In this document: one piece after another, positions 6,888 through 15,115 of the stretch | Layout of the letters: every line of letters starts with the position of its first letter | How positions within the stretch are numbered: position 1 is the stretch's first letter | Virus record (IMG/VR): IMGVR_UViG_3300021076_000188 | Coordinates: 1 to 30,190 of that record | Reading direction: 5' to 3' (one strand) | Length of the DNA: 30,190 bases | From: a virus | The notes under the pieces: generated by a model | The model's input: only the letters and a program-made list of their open reading frames with translations | What the model was told of the DNA's origin: nothing | Databases searched by the model: none | Program-made: the position numbers and the translations under genes

Positions 6888-8576
6888 ATGGGCCTCCTTT
6901 CCCGCGTCCGCTCCGCCTTCACCGGCCCTGAAACCCGGGCGTCCGTGTCCTTCAGCGCCGGCGCCACCTTCGAACCCAAGCGCCAGGCGCCCATGGGCGT
7001 CACCACCTTCGAAGCACCGGTCAAGGCCAAGCGTGCCGTGGGCGCCGGCATCGGTGCCTTCTACACCGGCGCCACGATGTACGGCGGCGGGTTCCTCATG
7101 GCCATGCGGTCCAAGGATGAGGAGATCCGCCGGGACGCCCTGGCCCTGCGGGCCAACTCCAGGCGCCTGGCCAACAACAACCCGTTCATGCGTCACTACC
7201 TCCGGCTGCTGGGCAACAACGTGGTGGGCCCCAATGGCGTCACCATGCAGAGCCTGTTCAAAAGCAAGTCCACCGGGGTGAAGCGCGACCCCTACGTCAC
7301 CAAGATCGAGGGCGCCTGGCAGGACTGGTGCAAGCCAGGGAACTGTGACATGTCCGGCCGCTACTCATTCCAGGATGTGTGCCGTCTCTTTGTGCGCACC
7401 CTCGCCCTCGACGGCGAGTGCTTCATCCGGATCGTTCGGGGCGCACCCAACAAATTCGGGTTCTCACTGGCGTTCCTGGATGCGGATCTGCTCGACCACA
7501 CCTACAGCCGGTCCGGCAGCCCTGGGGTCAACCCGATCGTCATGGGCATCGAGATGGATACCTATGGCAAGCCCGTGGCGTACCACTTCACCGATCCCAA
7601 ACTGATCCGGAACGGCATGGTGGGCGGCTGGGCCTACGGCCAGAAAATCATCATCCCGGCGGACCAGATCATCCACGGCCTGGACCCCGACAGGGCCATC
7701 CAGTCCCGAGGCGTCCCGGCCTGCGCCAGCGTGATGTACATCCTCAGCATGCTCGGCCACTACTGGGAAGCGGAAGTCGCCTGCGCCCGCCACGAAAGCG
7801 AGCGCCCCGGCATCCTTAAGAGCCCCAACGGCGCCATTGATGAGCACGGCGACGATGACGACCGGGAGGAGCGCAGCGCCCTGGTGGATCCCATCCTGGC
7901 TGCGCAGAACCTGGGTGGCAACTCCACCGGCATCGCGTACATGGGCCTCCCGGCCGGCATTGATGTCGAGTTCCCGGACGTCAAGCACCCCAGCACGGCG
8001 TTCGAGGCTTTCAGCAAGTCCATGCTCAAGGGCATCGCGTCTGGCCTGGGCGTGGCCTACCACGAGCTGGCCGGAGACCTGACCAGCGTCTCTTTCAGCT
8101 CCATCCGGCAGGGCACCATCAGCCAGCATGAGAGCTTCCAGGAGCAGCAGACCCGGCTCATCCAGACCTTGTGCGATCGGGCCCACGCGGAATTCATGCT
8201 GAGTGCCTGGATCCACGGGGTGCTCAAGATGCCCGCCGGAGTGACCCTGGAGCAGTTCAGCGCTCATAAGTTCCACCCCCGCGGCTGGGACTGGGTCGAC
8301 CCCCGGGCCGACAGCGCCGCGGACCTGGAATCCATCGCGGGCGCCGTGAACACCCGGACCGCGGTCCTGGCCAAGAAGGGCCTGGACTGGGAGGACGTGG
8401 CCTACCAGCTCAAGGATGAGCAAGACCTGATCGACGCCCTGGAACTCAGGGTCGGCCCGCTGATTCAGGCCCCGGCCCCGGCCGGGAAGAACGATGGCGA
8501 GACCGACGGCGAGCCGGGCGTGAACAAGGACGGCGAGGACACCAATTCCCCCAAGGAGGGAACCGATGGAAAGTAG
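6888..8576 (+). CDS. Portal protein (lambda gpB family)
   Basis: The 562-residue product carries the lambda-portal signature: RDALALRANSRRLANNNPF followed by MRHYLRLLGNNVVGPNG (about 80-125), then DWCKPGNCDMSGRYSFQDV. Later segments typical of the family are DQIIHGLDPDRAIQSRGVP and ASGLGVAYHELAGDLTSVSFSS. It forms the dodecameric ring at the head vertex through which DNA enters and leaves and to which terminase and connector bind. The C-terminal 40 residues are Pro/Gly/Asp-rich and probably disordered. The 3' end overlaps the start of the protease-capsid gene. Confidence 0.93.
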   Translation: MGLLSRVRSAFTGPETRASVSFSAGATFEPKRQAPMGVTTFEAPVKAKRAVGAGIGAFYTGATMYGGGFLMAMRSKDEEIRRDALALRANSRRLANNNPFMRHYLRLLGNNVVGPNGVTMQSLFKSKSTGVKRDPYVTKIEGAWQDWCKPGNCDMSGRYSFQDVCRLFVRTLALDGECFIRIVRGAPNKFGFSLAFLDADLLDHTYSRSGSPGVNPIVMGIEMDTYGKPVAYHFTDPKLIRNGMVGGWAYGQKIIIPADQIIHGLDPDRAIQSRGVPACASVMYILSMLGHYWEAEVACARHESERPGILKSPNGAIDEHGDDDDREERSALVDPILAAQNLGGNSTGIAYMGLPAGIDVEFPDVKHPSTAFEAFSKSMLKGIASGLGVAYHELAGDLTSVSFSSIRQGTISQHESFQEQQTRLIQTLCDRAHAEFMLSAWIHGVLKMPAGVTLEQFSAHKFHPRGWDWVDPRADSAADLESIAGAVNTRTAVLAKKGLDWEDVAYQLKDEQDLIDALELRVGPLIQAPAPAGKNDGETDGEPGVNKDGEDTNSPKEGTDGK

Positions 8577-10443
8577 GTCGATCAAGGGCATCCAGTATCG
8601 AACCGTCGCGCTGGACCGGGCTGCGGTCAACCGGGAGGCCCGAACGGTCCGAGTGGCCATTTCCAGCGAGACTCCGGTGGAACGCTGGTTCGGGGTGGAA
8701 ACCCTGGGGCATTCCCCCGGCGAGGTTGATCTGTCCCGAATGCAGAACGGCGCGGCCGCCCTGGTGGGCCACGACACGGATCAGCATTTCGGTGTCCTGG
8801 AAAACGTCACCCTGGACCCGGACAGGGTCATGCGGGGTGACATGCGGTTCTCCCGCTCCCAGCAGGGAGAGGACCTGCTCAACGATGTCGAGGATGGGAT
8901 CCGCTCCAAGATCAGCGTCGGCTACCGGATCAACGACTACCAGACCACCAAGGGCATCGGTGACGCCCCGGACCAGGTCCGCATAACCTCCTGGACCCCC
9001 ATGGAAGCCTCTCTGGTCGCCATTCCCGCTGATGACCGCGTCGGCGTCGGCCGCTCCCTCGACCCCAATTCCCAGGCCCCGGAAATGTCCGGCACCCGGG
9101 ACCTCAACACCAACGGCCAGCAGGCCAATCACGAAAGGAGTTCCGCCATGCCGGAACCTATCACCGCGCCTGTCAGCCAGGCCGTCGCCCAGACCCCCGA
9201 TGAAATCCGGGCCGCTGCCATGAACGAGGCCCTGGAGCTCCAGAACGCCGGCGCCCGCCTGGGCCTGGAAAAGGAGGTCCGCGAGGCCCTGGGCCGCGGG
9301 CTGAGCGGGGACGCGGTCCGCAAGATGATCACGGACAAGCTCGTCGAGCGCGGTGGCAACCCGTTCTCCACCCCCGCGGCCGCGGTGCAGCTGACCGAAA
9401 AGGAACAGCGGTCCTACTCCATCGCCCGGGCGATCATGGCGCAGGCGACCAACACTTCCTGCTTCGAGCGCGAGGTCAGCCAGGAGGTGAGCAAGAAGCT
9501 CGGGCGGGAAGCCCGGGGTATCTACGTGCCGACGACCCTGGGCATGAAGCGCTCCCTGGATGCCACCGTCCAGGCGACCGCTCAGGGGCTGATCTCCCAG
9601 GAGCCGGTGACCTTCATCGAGTTCCTGTACGCGGCCCTGGCCCTGCGGAAGTGCGGCGCCACCTTCCTGCCGGGGTGCGTGGGGAATATTCCCTTCGCCC
9701 GGCAGATCTCCACCCCCGGCATCACCTGGACCGGCGACGATCCCACCCTTGCGGTGGCCAACGGCGACCAGATCCTGCAGGTGTTCACCATGTCGCCCAA
9801 GCAGGCCATGGCGAAGCGGCAGTATTCCAAGCAGCTGCTGACCCAGACCGCGGGCTTCGCGGACACGTACGTCATGAACGACCTGGCGCAGAGCCACGCC
9901 CTGGGAATCGATCTGGCCGGGCTGTTCGGGGCCGGAACCTCCAACCAGCCCATGGGCGTGGCCAACCAGACCGGGCTGACCGTGGTGCCCATCGCCACCA
10001 ATGGCGCGGCCCCGACCTTCGCCAATACGGTCGCGCTGGAAACGGCGGTCGCCCTGGCCAACGTGGACACCACCAACGCTGCCTATCTCACCAACACCAA
10101 GGTGCGCGGCGTGCTCAAGCAGACCCTGGTCGCGCAGGCGGCCGGCAGCAAGATGGTCTGGGAGACGGAGGCCAACGGGAAGGGGACCGTCAACGGCTAC
10201 GATGCCTGGGTCACCAACCAGGTCCCCTACAACCTCACCAAGGGCACCGGCACCGGTCTCTCCGCCATCCTGTATGGCGCCTGGCGCGAGCTGATCATCG
10301 CGGAGTGGGGCGCCCTGGACCTCGTGACGGATCCCTACACCCTCGCCGACCAGGGCCTGATCCGGGTCATCTCCACTCAGCTGGTGGACGTCAACCAGCG
10401 GCACATCCAGAGCTTCGCGGCCATCCTCGACGCCCAGTGCTAG
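8566..10443 (+). CDS. Prohead protease fused to HK97-type major capsid protein
   Basis: One 625-residue frame behind AAGGAGG. Residues ~1-165 are an HK97-family prohead protease, with the His motif (ALVGHDTDQHFG, His69) and Ser motif (SKISVGY, Ser117). Residues ~195-300 are helical and scaffold/delta-domain-like. From ~310 to the end is an HK97-fold coat protein (FIEFLYAALALRKCGATFL..., NGYDAWVTNQ, and a C-terminal RVISTQLVDVNQRHIQSFA). Fused protease-capsid genes are known in other phages. Here an in-frame ATG at codon 195 has its own strong ribosome binding site (9135-9150), so scaffold-capsid may also be made alone, giving more coat than protease. Confidence 0.9.
   Translation: MESRSIKGIQYRTVALDRAAVNREARTVRVAISSETPVERWFGVETLGHSPGEVDLSRMQNGAAALVGHDTDQHFGVLENVTLDPDRVMRGDMRFSRSQQGEDLLNDVEDGIRSKISVGYRINDYQTTKGIGDAPDQVRITSWTPMEASLVAIPADDRVGVGRSLDPNSQAPEMSGTRDLNTNGQQANHERSSAMPEPITAPVSQAVAQTPDEIRAAAMNEALELQNAGARLGLEKEVREALGRGLSGDAVRKMITDKLVERGGNPFSTPAAAVQLTEKEQRSYSIARAIMAQATNTSCFEREVSQEVSKKLGREARGIYVPTTLGMKRSLDATVQATAQGLISQEPVTFIEFLYAALALRKCGATFLPGCVGNIPFARQISTPGITWTGDDPTLAVANGDQILQVFTMSPKQAMAKRQYSKQLLTQTAGFADTYVMNDLAQSHALGIDLAGLFGAGTSNQPMGVANQTGLTVVPIATNGAAPTFANTVALETAVALANVDTTNAAYLTNTKVRGVLKQTLVAQAAGSKMVWETEANGKGTVNGYDAWVTNQVPYNLTKGTGTGLSAILYGAWRELIIAEWGALDLVTDPYTLADQGLIRVISTQLVDVNQRHIQSFAAILDAQC
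9135..9150 (+). promoter_or_regulatory. Internal ribosome binding site and in-frame ATG for separate capsid translation
   Basis: AAGGAG at 9135-9140 is followed by seven bases and ATG at 9148, in frame with the long gene. It sits exactly at the junction between the protease domain plus linker and the scaffold/capsid part (MPEPITAPVSQ...). Spacing and strength are near ideal. Independent initiation here would solve the coat:protease ratio problem. Confidence 0.7.
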
Positions 10444-10449
10444 CCGCTT

Positions 10450-10485
10450 GAGGGGGCGGGAGTCACCCCGGCCCCTCGCTTCTTT
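10450..10485 (+). terminator. Hairpin with T-rich tail after the capsid gene
   Basis: GAGGGG (10450-10455) pairs with CCCCTC (10472-10477), and an inner CGGG/CCCG continues the stem past one G-G mismatch. The tail GCTTCTTTCT follows. Its place seven bases after the capsid stop suggests a partial terminator or RNA-stabilising structure that lowers expression of downstream tail genes relative to capsid. Confidence 0.6.
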
Positions 10486-10514
10486 CTGACGCCCCATCAA
10501 CCAGGAGAATCGCC

Positions 10515-10676
10515 ATGCAAGTGCAGATCACCGCCCATACCCGCGTCCTCGGGGAGACCGTTGCCCCGGATGAGATCGTGGACATCCCCGACTCCGAGGC
10601 CAAGACCCTGTTTAGCGTCGGGAAGGCCGTGCCCTACGCGGCCCCGGCCACCCCCGCCGTCGAGGTCATCAAGTAG
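10515..10676 (+). CDS. Small protein between capsid and connector
   Basis: A 53-residue protein, MQVQITAHTRVLGET... ending VEVIK, behind AGGAG (10503-10507). It is beta-rich with no cysteines. Short proteins of this type are common between the capsid and connector genes of siphophages, sometimes annotated as head fibre or capsid-associated proteins. The order and the good ribosome binding site support it as real. Function is unknown. Confidence 0.65.
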   Translation: MQVQITAHTRVLGETVAPDEIVDIPDSEAKTLFSVGKAVPYAAPATPAVEVIK

Positions 10677-10678
10677 CC

Positions 10679-10975
10679 ATGCCGAACCTCGCCCAGGATG
10701 CCCGCAGCATGATGCTCGATTTCGGTGAACCTGTGACCTTGGCCTCTGGGCTTGTGGTCAAGGGGATCCCGGGCGTGGCGTCCGTGGAGGACACCGTGGT
10801 GTGCGAGAACGTCACCGCCGGCCGCACCCGGACGCTCCGATTCGCATCTGCGGACGTTCCAGACCTACAGCCCACCCGGGACACCCTCACCTGGAACGGC
10901 CAGCCCTGGCTGGTCGTGCACGTCCAGCTCGCGGGCGCTGGCAACGTCACGCGCGCCTTTCTGGGAGCGCCATGA
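10679..10975 (+). CDS. Head-tail connector / stopper-like protein
   Basis: A 98-residue protein starting two bases after the preceding stop. It is beta-rich, with a central PTRDTLTWNGQPWLVVHVQ typical of short head-tail joining proteins (lambda FII or HK97 gp7-like stoppers, in which a conserved '(D/G)..W.G..W.V' segment closes the barrel). It is placed between capsid and tail terminator genes, as expected. It shares four bases (ATGA) with the next gene. Family assignment is by context and pattern. Confidence 0.6.
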   Translation: MPNLAQDARSMMLDFGEPVTLASGLVVKGIPGVASVEDTVVCENVTAGRTRTLRFASADVPDLQPTRDTLTWNGQPWLVVHVQLAGAGNVTRAFLGAP

Positions 10976-11388
10976 TCACCCTGCAGCAGTTGATCCGATA
11001 TGCCATGGTTGGCGCCATCCACGAGACCACTGGGTATGTTGCCTACCTCTCGCCCCGGACGGACCTGGGCGTTTCCCTGCTCCCGGCCATCTGCATCTAC
11101 TCCCACGGCGACAAGGCGACCAATGAGGACTCCGATTCAACACGGCCTCACCCCCGGATCTACTCCGTAGCCGTGGACTACACCGGGGTGGGGCGCTCTG
11201 CCGAGGACAGCACGGACGCCATGGCTCGGCTCATCCGCAAGGCCCTGCTTTCCGACAGCACGCAGGGCGGACTCGCGGCCCTGACCACCTGGTCCACCCA
11301 GGAGTGGGGGGGCACCGAGGGCGAAGTCCCGCTGTCCGGCACGGTCCTGATCTTCAACTTCAAGTACATGTGGCGCCCGGACTGGTAG
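10972..11388 (+). CDS. Tail terminator / tail completion-like protein
   Basis: The 138-residue product starts at the ATG overlapping the previous stop; the longer frame upstream has no support. It reads MITLQQLIRYAMVGA..., with mixed alpha/beta content and a C-terminal GTVLIFNFKYMWRPDW. Between the connector and the tail tube gene, siphophages encode the tail terminator (lambda gpU-like) that caps the tube and joins it to the head, and the length agrees. No catalytic motif is present. Confidence 0.6.
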   Translation: MITLQQLIRYAMVGAIHETTGYVAYLSPRTDLGVSLLPAICIYSHGDKATNEDSDSTRPHPRIYSVAVDYTGVGRSAEDSTDAMARLIRKALLSDSTQGGLAALTTWSTQEWGGTEGEVPLSGTVLIFNFKYMWRPDW

Positions 11389-11422
11389 CCATCCACCCCG
11401 CCCCCTCAGAGGAGAATCCCCA

Positions 11423-12097
11423 ATGACCCAGGCCCTTTTCGCGAGCATCAACCAGGCGTTCGAGAACCATGCCCCGGGGAAAGTCTACCTTTTCCCCTAT
11501 CCGGCCGCTGACCCCGGAGGCGCCACCCCGACCAATACCACCCGGATTGACGCGTACCTGGCGGACATCTTCGGAGAGGACGCGACGTTCCATACCATCA
11601 GCGCGAAGGCCTGGGGGGACGTGGACGAGAACGGCCTGAACGCCGACGTGAAGAACGACACCATCGAGTTCCCGCACAATGACGGCTCCGCCCCCGGCAG
11701 CGTCCCGGGCGCCATCAAGTCCGCCACTCTGGAATTCGCGATCTATGACTGCGACGCCGCCCACATCGCGGACATGATGGGCCTGGCCGCTGCCGACCTC
11801 CTCACCATCGCTGCGACCGCCACCACCGCCGGGCGCCAGGCTGCCCTGCTGGCGGTCCCCGACGCCAGTCAGAAGTGGATGGTCATCTACGTCGCCCAAT
11901 CCGCGACCCCGGGCGAGTGGGACCTGTATGTCTGGCCCCGGTGCAACTTCACCAACGCCCCGGCCATCAAATACAGCGTCAAGGACAAGCTGTCCATGAA
12001 GTGCCAGATGGCGTGCAACCCCGACCTGTTCCTGGTGGACAGCCGAGGGCGGGGTGTTTTCTCCGTGCCCATCACCGTCAACGCTCCGGTAGCCTAG
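11423..12097 (+). CDS. Major tail tube protein
   Basis: 224 residues with AGGAGA upstream. Features are a beta-rich protein, a PGKVYLFPYPAAD start segment, and a C-terminal half with W, Y and KYSVKDKLSMKCQMACNPDLF. Its position before the chaperone pair and tape measure is that of the tail tube subunit, which polymerises around the tape measure. Homologous tube proteins are ~150-250 aa. Assignment is mainly from synteny and size. Confidence 0.65.
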   Translation: MTQALFASINQAFENHAPGKVYLFPYPAADPGGATPTNTTRIDAYLADIFGEDATFHTISAKAWGDVDENGLNADVKNDTIEFPHNDGSAPGSVPGAIKSATLEFAIYDCDAAHIADMMGLAAADLLTIAATATTAGRQAALLAVPDASQKWMVIYVAQSATPGEWDLYVWPRCNFTNAPAIKYSVKDKLSMKCQMACNPDLFLVDSRGRGVFSVPITVNAPVA

Positions 12098-12099
12098 CC

Positions 12100-12528
12100 A
12101 TGGCGGTTACCCTCAGCACGCGCCGCCTGGAACTGGCGCTCCCCCTGATCGCCCCGCTGTCCGCCCTCATGGACGCTCGGGCCAAGGTCAAGGGGGGCGA
12201 CCCCTCCGCCATGCCCGCGCTCATGAATGCCATGGGCGACAGCGGGACCACGAAAGCAGTCCGGCAGCTCGCCGCCATTTCCGCCGCTTCTGACAATGAG
12301 CTGGAGCAAGCGGATAAAGACTCGCTCTTCATGGCCAAGCTCGTGGCTGATGCCGCCCAGCGCCCTTACGTGGATGCCCTTGGTGACGCCCTGTCGCTTT
12401 TTGGCTTTGTGCTGGGTGCCTACGGCGTCACCCCCAGCTATTTGAGCAACGACGCCGCCCCCGCCGTGGATTCGACGAACCAGCCGCCCCCGACGGACAC
12501 GGGCCCCGCTTCCCCATCCGCAGGCTGA
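12100..12528 (+). CDS. Tail assembly chaperone, N-terminal (gpG-like) product
   Basis: The 142-residue product is largely helical (MAVTLSTRRLELALPLIAPL...) with a Pro/Thr/Ser-rich disordered C-terminus. It lies between tube and tape-measure genes, where lambda encodes gpG and its frameshift product gpGT. The alternative frame of the following gene has no start codon of its own, so this product is probably extended by a -1 shift in about one in several translations. Such chaperones coat the tape measure during tail assembly. Confidence 0.7.
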   Translation: MAVTLSTRRLELALPLIAPLSALMDARAKVKGGDPSAMPALMNAMGDSGTTKAVRQLAAISAASDNELEQADKDSLFMAKLVADAAQRPYVDALGDALSLFGFVLGAYGVTPSYLSNDAAPAVDSTNQPPPTDTGPASPSAG

Positions 12529-12722
12529 TCAGCTCCAGGGCAGGGGGCTGGGAGATCGCTGCCCAGCTCCCGGCTGATGACGCCCTGGTCCTGCTGCAGG
12601 ACCACCTGCGAGAGGAGTCGCACCGGGCCCTCCGCCATGCCCTCGCCTGCTGGCACTCCGCACTTGGCCTATACGCCAACGGCGGCAAACCTCCCGATCC
12701 ACCCAAGCTCACCGATTACTGA
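12387..12722 (+). CDS. Tail assembly chaperone C-terminal (gpT-like) region, reached by a probable -1 frameshift
   Basis: The -1 frame relative to 12100 is open from 12387 (after TGA at 12384-12386) to TGA at 12720-12722 and contains no ATG, GTG or TTG. Its last ~75 codons give a sensible protein (GGWEIAAQLPADDALVLLQ..., ending PPKLTDY) that lies exactly where the T domain is expected, six bases before the tape-measure ATG. Slippage must occur between 12387 and 12528; C-runs at 12458-12462 and 12487-12491 are candidates, but neither is a canonical X-XXY-YYZ heptamer. Confidence 0.65.
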   Translation, partial: RPVAFWLCAGCLRRHPQLFEQRRRPRRGFDEPAAPDGHGPRFPIRRLISSRAGGWEIAAQLPADDALVLLQDHLREESHRALRHALACWHSALGLYANGGKPPDPPKLTDY

Positions 12723-12728
12723 GGACTC

Positions 12729-15113
12729 ATGGCCAACGAACTGAAAGTAGTGATCACGGGCGATGCGGGCGACGCCATGCTGGTCCTCGATCGGTTCCAG
12801 GACAGCATCAAGAAGACCGCCAGGACCGCCCAGGACGCAGGTAGCACCCTGGAGCAGTTCGGCGATGGGTTCGCGAAAAGCGCCTTGGCCTTCGGTTCCG
12901 CCGCGAGCCTGGGGGCCATGGCTGCGAACCAGATGGTTCAGGCCATCAAGGGTGCAGCCAACGCCTTCCCAGAGGCTGCTGCCCACACGCTCGCTGTGGC
13001 CCGGACCTTCGAAGGTCTGGCCTTCCAGACCGGGGAGTCCCTCGACCAGTTGAACGTCTTCGACGCCACGATGAAGCTCACGGGCGGCAGCATCGAGCAG
13101 CTCGGGGACTGGCTCACGGGCGTCACGCGCTCCATGAAGTCCAACAGTGAGGTATTCGTCGCCAATGGGATCGCGGCTTCTCAGGCAGCCCTCCTGCAGA
13201 TGAAGCCGATCGACGTGATGCGGGCCTCCCTATCCGTCATCGAATCGTGCACCGACAAGAACCGGCAGCTGATTCTGACCCAGGAGCTCCTGGGCCGGGG
13301 GGCCATCAACGAAATCCCCCAGATGCGCAGGTTCTTCGACACTCTGGGGGAAGGGCAGGCGGCCTTCGACAAATACGGCCGGGGCATCGATCCGAACATC
13401 ACGGAGAAGATGAAGGCCATGGAACGCCGCTCCGGCGAACTGGCCATCGCCCTGGATGCCCTCCAGAAGCAGGCGGCCCTGAGTTATGAGCCGTGGGACC
13501 GGTTCTTCGCGTGGATGAACCAGGGGTTCCTCCACGTGGCCAAGTTCGCCATGGACGCAGTGGACGGTGCTGTCTACTACACCGTTCACGCGTTCAGCAA
13601 GCTGAATGGCCTGTTTAACTTCAGCAAGCCAGGACAGGTCAACACCAGCGCCCACGACGCGGACACCTCCCCCGCCTCCCCCAGCAAACAGCCCCAAACC
13701 AAGGAGGAGATCGACGCCGAGCGCGAGGCGAAGAAGAAGGCGGATGAGGTGGCACGGGAAGCTGCCAGGAAGGGTGCTGAGGCCAAGAAAGAGGCGGAGC
13801 GCAAGGCAGCGGAAGCAGCGAAGACCAGCATGGAGGTGCAGCTCAACCTCCAGGAGCAGCTGAACCACCTGCGGGCCGAAGACACGAAGACCCTGGACAG
13901 TACGTCCATCAAGCAGAAGCAGGCCCAGAAAGATGCCGAGGCCCTGGCCAAGCTGCAAGAGGACTATCACAAGATCTACACCGAGGTCGAAAAGAGCAAC
14001 ACCCCTGGATCCCAGGACGCAGCAGCGCAGGCCAGGGTCGCAGCGAAGAAGGTCTACACCGACACCCTGCTGCAGGACCAGCGGGAGGCTGATGCCGCCC
14101 AGATCGCTGAGGACGCGGCAACCAAGGCGGCCCTCAAGGCTGCCGACGACAAGGCCTTCGAAAACTTGAAGAAGTCCCTGGCCCAGCAGTCGGAGATCCA
14201 GGGAAAGATGTCGCGCGGGCAGATTGAGGAGCGGCTCAAGGCTGCCACTGCCAAGGGTGGATCGGACGCCCACGCAGCCCTGCAGTACATGGTTGAGGCG
14301 CACTGGAACGGGACCGCTGCTGGCGGTGCTGAGGCGGGCATGCGGGACTTCATCGCCAAGGGCGATGGACTGTTCAACGAATTTCGCTCCACCACCCTGG
14401 GCGTCATGGACCAGATCCAGGGCGGCGTCGCGAAATCCATCCAGAGCATCGTGGAGGGCACGGCCAAGGGTGGCCAGGCCATGCGCACCCTGGCGAAGGG
14501 TATCGAAAGCAGCATCATCGGCGCTCTGGCCAAGATGGCTGCCCAGTACCTGATGACCGCCGCTGCCGGTGCCGCGTTCGGCAGCACGCTCACGGTGGCC
14601 AACGCTGCCCAGACCAGTTCCGCGGAGGCCCTGGCCACTGCCGAGATCTGGGCCAGTTGGGCACCCCTCAGCCTGGTGGGTGGTGAGGCGGCGGCTCTGG
14701 CTGAGATCGCAGTCATGACCGGAAGCATCGCTGGGGCGTCCAAGGCACCTGCGGTGGCGTCGGGGACCGGTGGTGCGTTCGCCGTGGGTGGCCTGATCGA
14801 CACCCCCACCCTAGCCCTAATGGGTGAGGCGGGCCCTGAGCTGGTGGCACCAGAGCATGACTTCCAGGACTGGGCCCACGCGAACCAGAATCTGGGTTAC
14901 AACCTGGCGTCCCACGCCTCGCAGGTGTCGAGCCTGAACCGTGCTGCAGGCAGCTATGGCAGCCAGGCCCTGGCATCGAACGGTGGCAGTGTCCCTGGCC
15001 CGATGCACAACGACTTCCGGGGCGCGGTGTTCGCGAGCACCACCGAAGGACAGCGTGCCTTTGATAAAGCCATCAACGCCAGCAACGTCCGAATCGGGAA
15101 GGCCACCTCTTGA
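12729..15113 (+). CDS. Tail tape measure protein
   Basis: 794 residues, starting behind GAGG. Long helices are interrupted by a very charged Lys/Glu/Ala coiled coil at ~325-480 and a hydrophobic Ala/Gly-rich region at ~590-690, ending in the common C-terminal motif FAVGGLIDTPTLALMGEAGPE. It follows the chaperone pair, as always in siphophages. The protein sets tail length; at roughly 0.15 nm per residue this predicts a tail of about 120 nm. It is the longest all-helical gene in the window. Confidence 0.93.
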   Translation: MANELKVVITGDAGDAMLVLDRFQDSIKKTARTAQDAGSTLEQFGDGFAKSALAFGSAASLGAMAANQMVQAIKGAANAFPEAAAHTLAVARTFEGLAFQTGESLDQLNVFDATMKLTGGSIEQLGDWLTGVTRSMKSNSEVFVANGIAASQAALLQMKPIDVMRASLSVIESCTDKNRQLILTQELLGRGAINEIPQMRRFFDTLGEGQAAFDKYGRGIDPNITEKMKAMERRSGELAIALDALQKQAALSYEPWDRFFAWMNQGFLHVAKFAMDAVDGAVYYTVHAFSKLNGLFNFSKPGQVNTSAHDADTSPASPSKQPQTKEEIDAEREAKKKADEVAREAARKGAEAKKEAERKAAEAAKTSMEVQLNLQEQLNHLRAEDTKTLDSTSIKQKQAQKDAEALAKLQEDYHKIYTEVEKSNTPGSQDAAAQARVAAKKVYTDTLLQDQREADAAQIAEDAATKAALKAADDKAFENLKKSLAQQSEIQGKMSRGQIEERLKAATAKGGSDAHAALQYMVEAHWNGTAAGGAEAGMRDFIAKGDGLFNEFRSTTLGVMDQIQGGVAKSIQSIVEGTAKGGQAMRTLAKGIESSIIGALAKMAAQYLMTAAAGAAFGSTLTVANAAQTSSAEALATAEIWASWAPLSLVGGEAAALAEIAVMTGSIAGASKAPAVASGTGGAFAVGGLIDTPTLALMGEAGPELVAPEHDFQDWAHANQNLGYNLASHASQVSSLNRAAGSYGSQALASNGGSVPGPMHNDFRGAVFASTTEGQRAFDKAINASNVRIGKATS

Positions 15114-15115
15114 GC

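Noticed and set aside
8446-10500. 684-codon reverse-strand open frame opposite the protease-capsid gene
   Set aside because: Mirror of a GC-rich coding region. It has no recognisable domain, and the forward strand carries unmistakable protease and capsid motifs.
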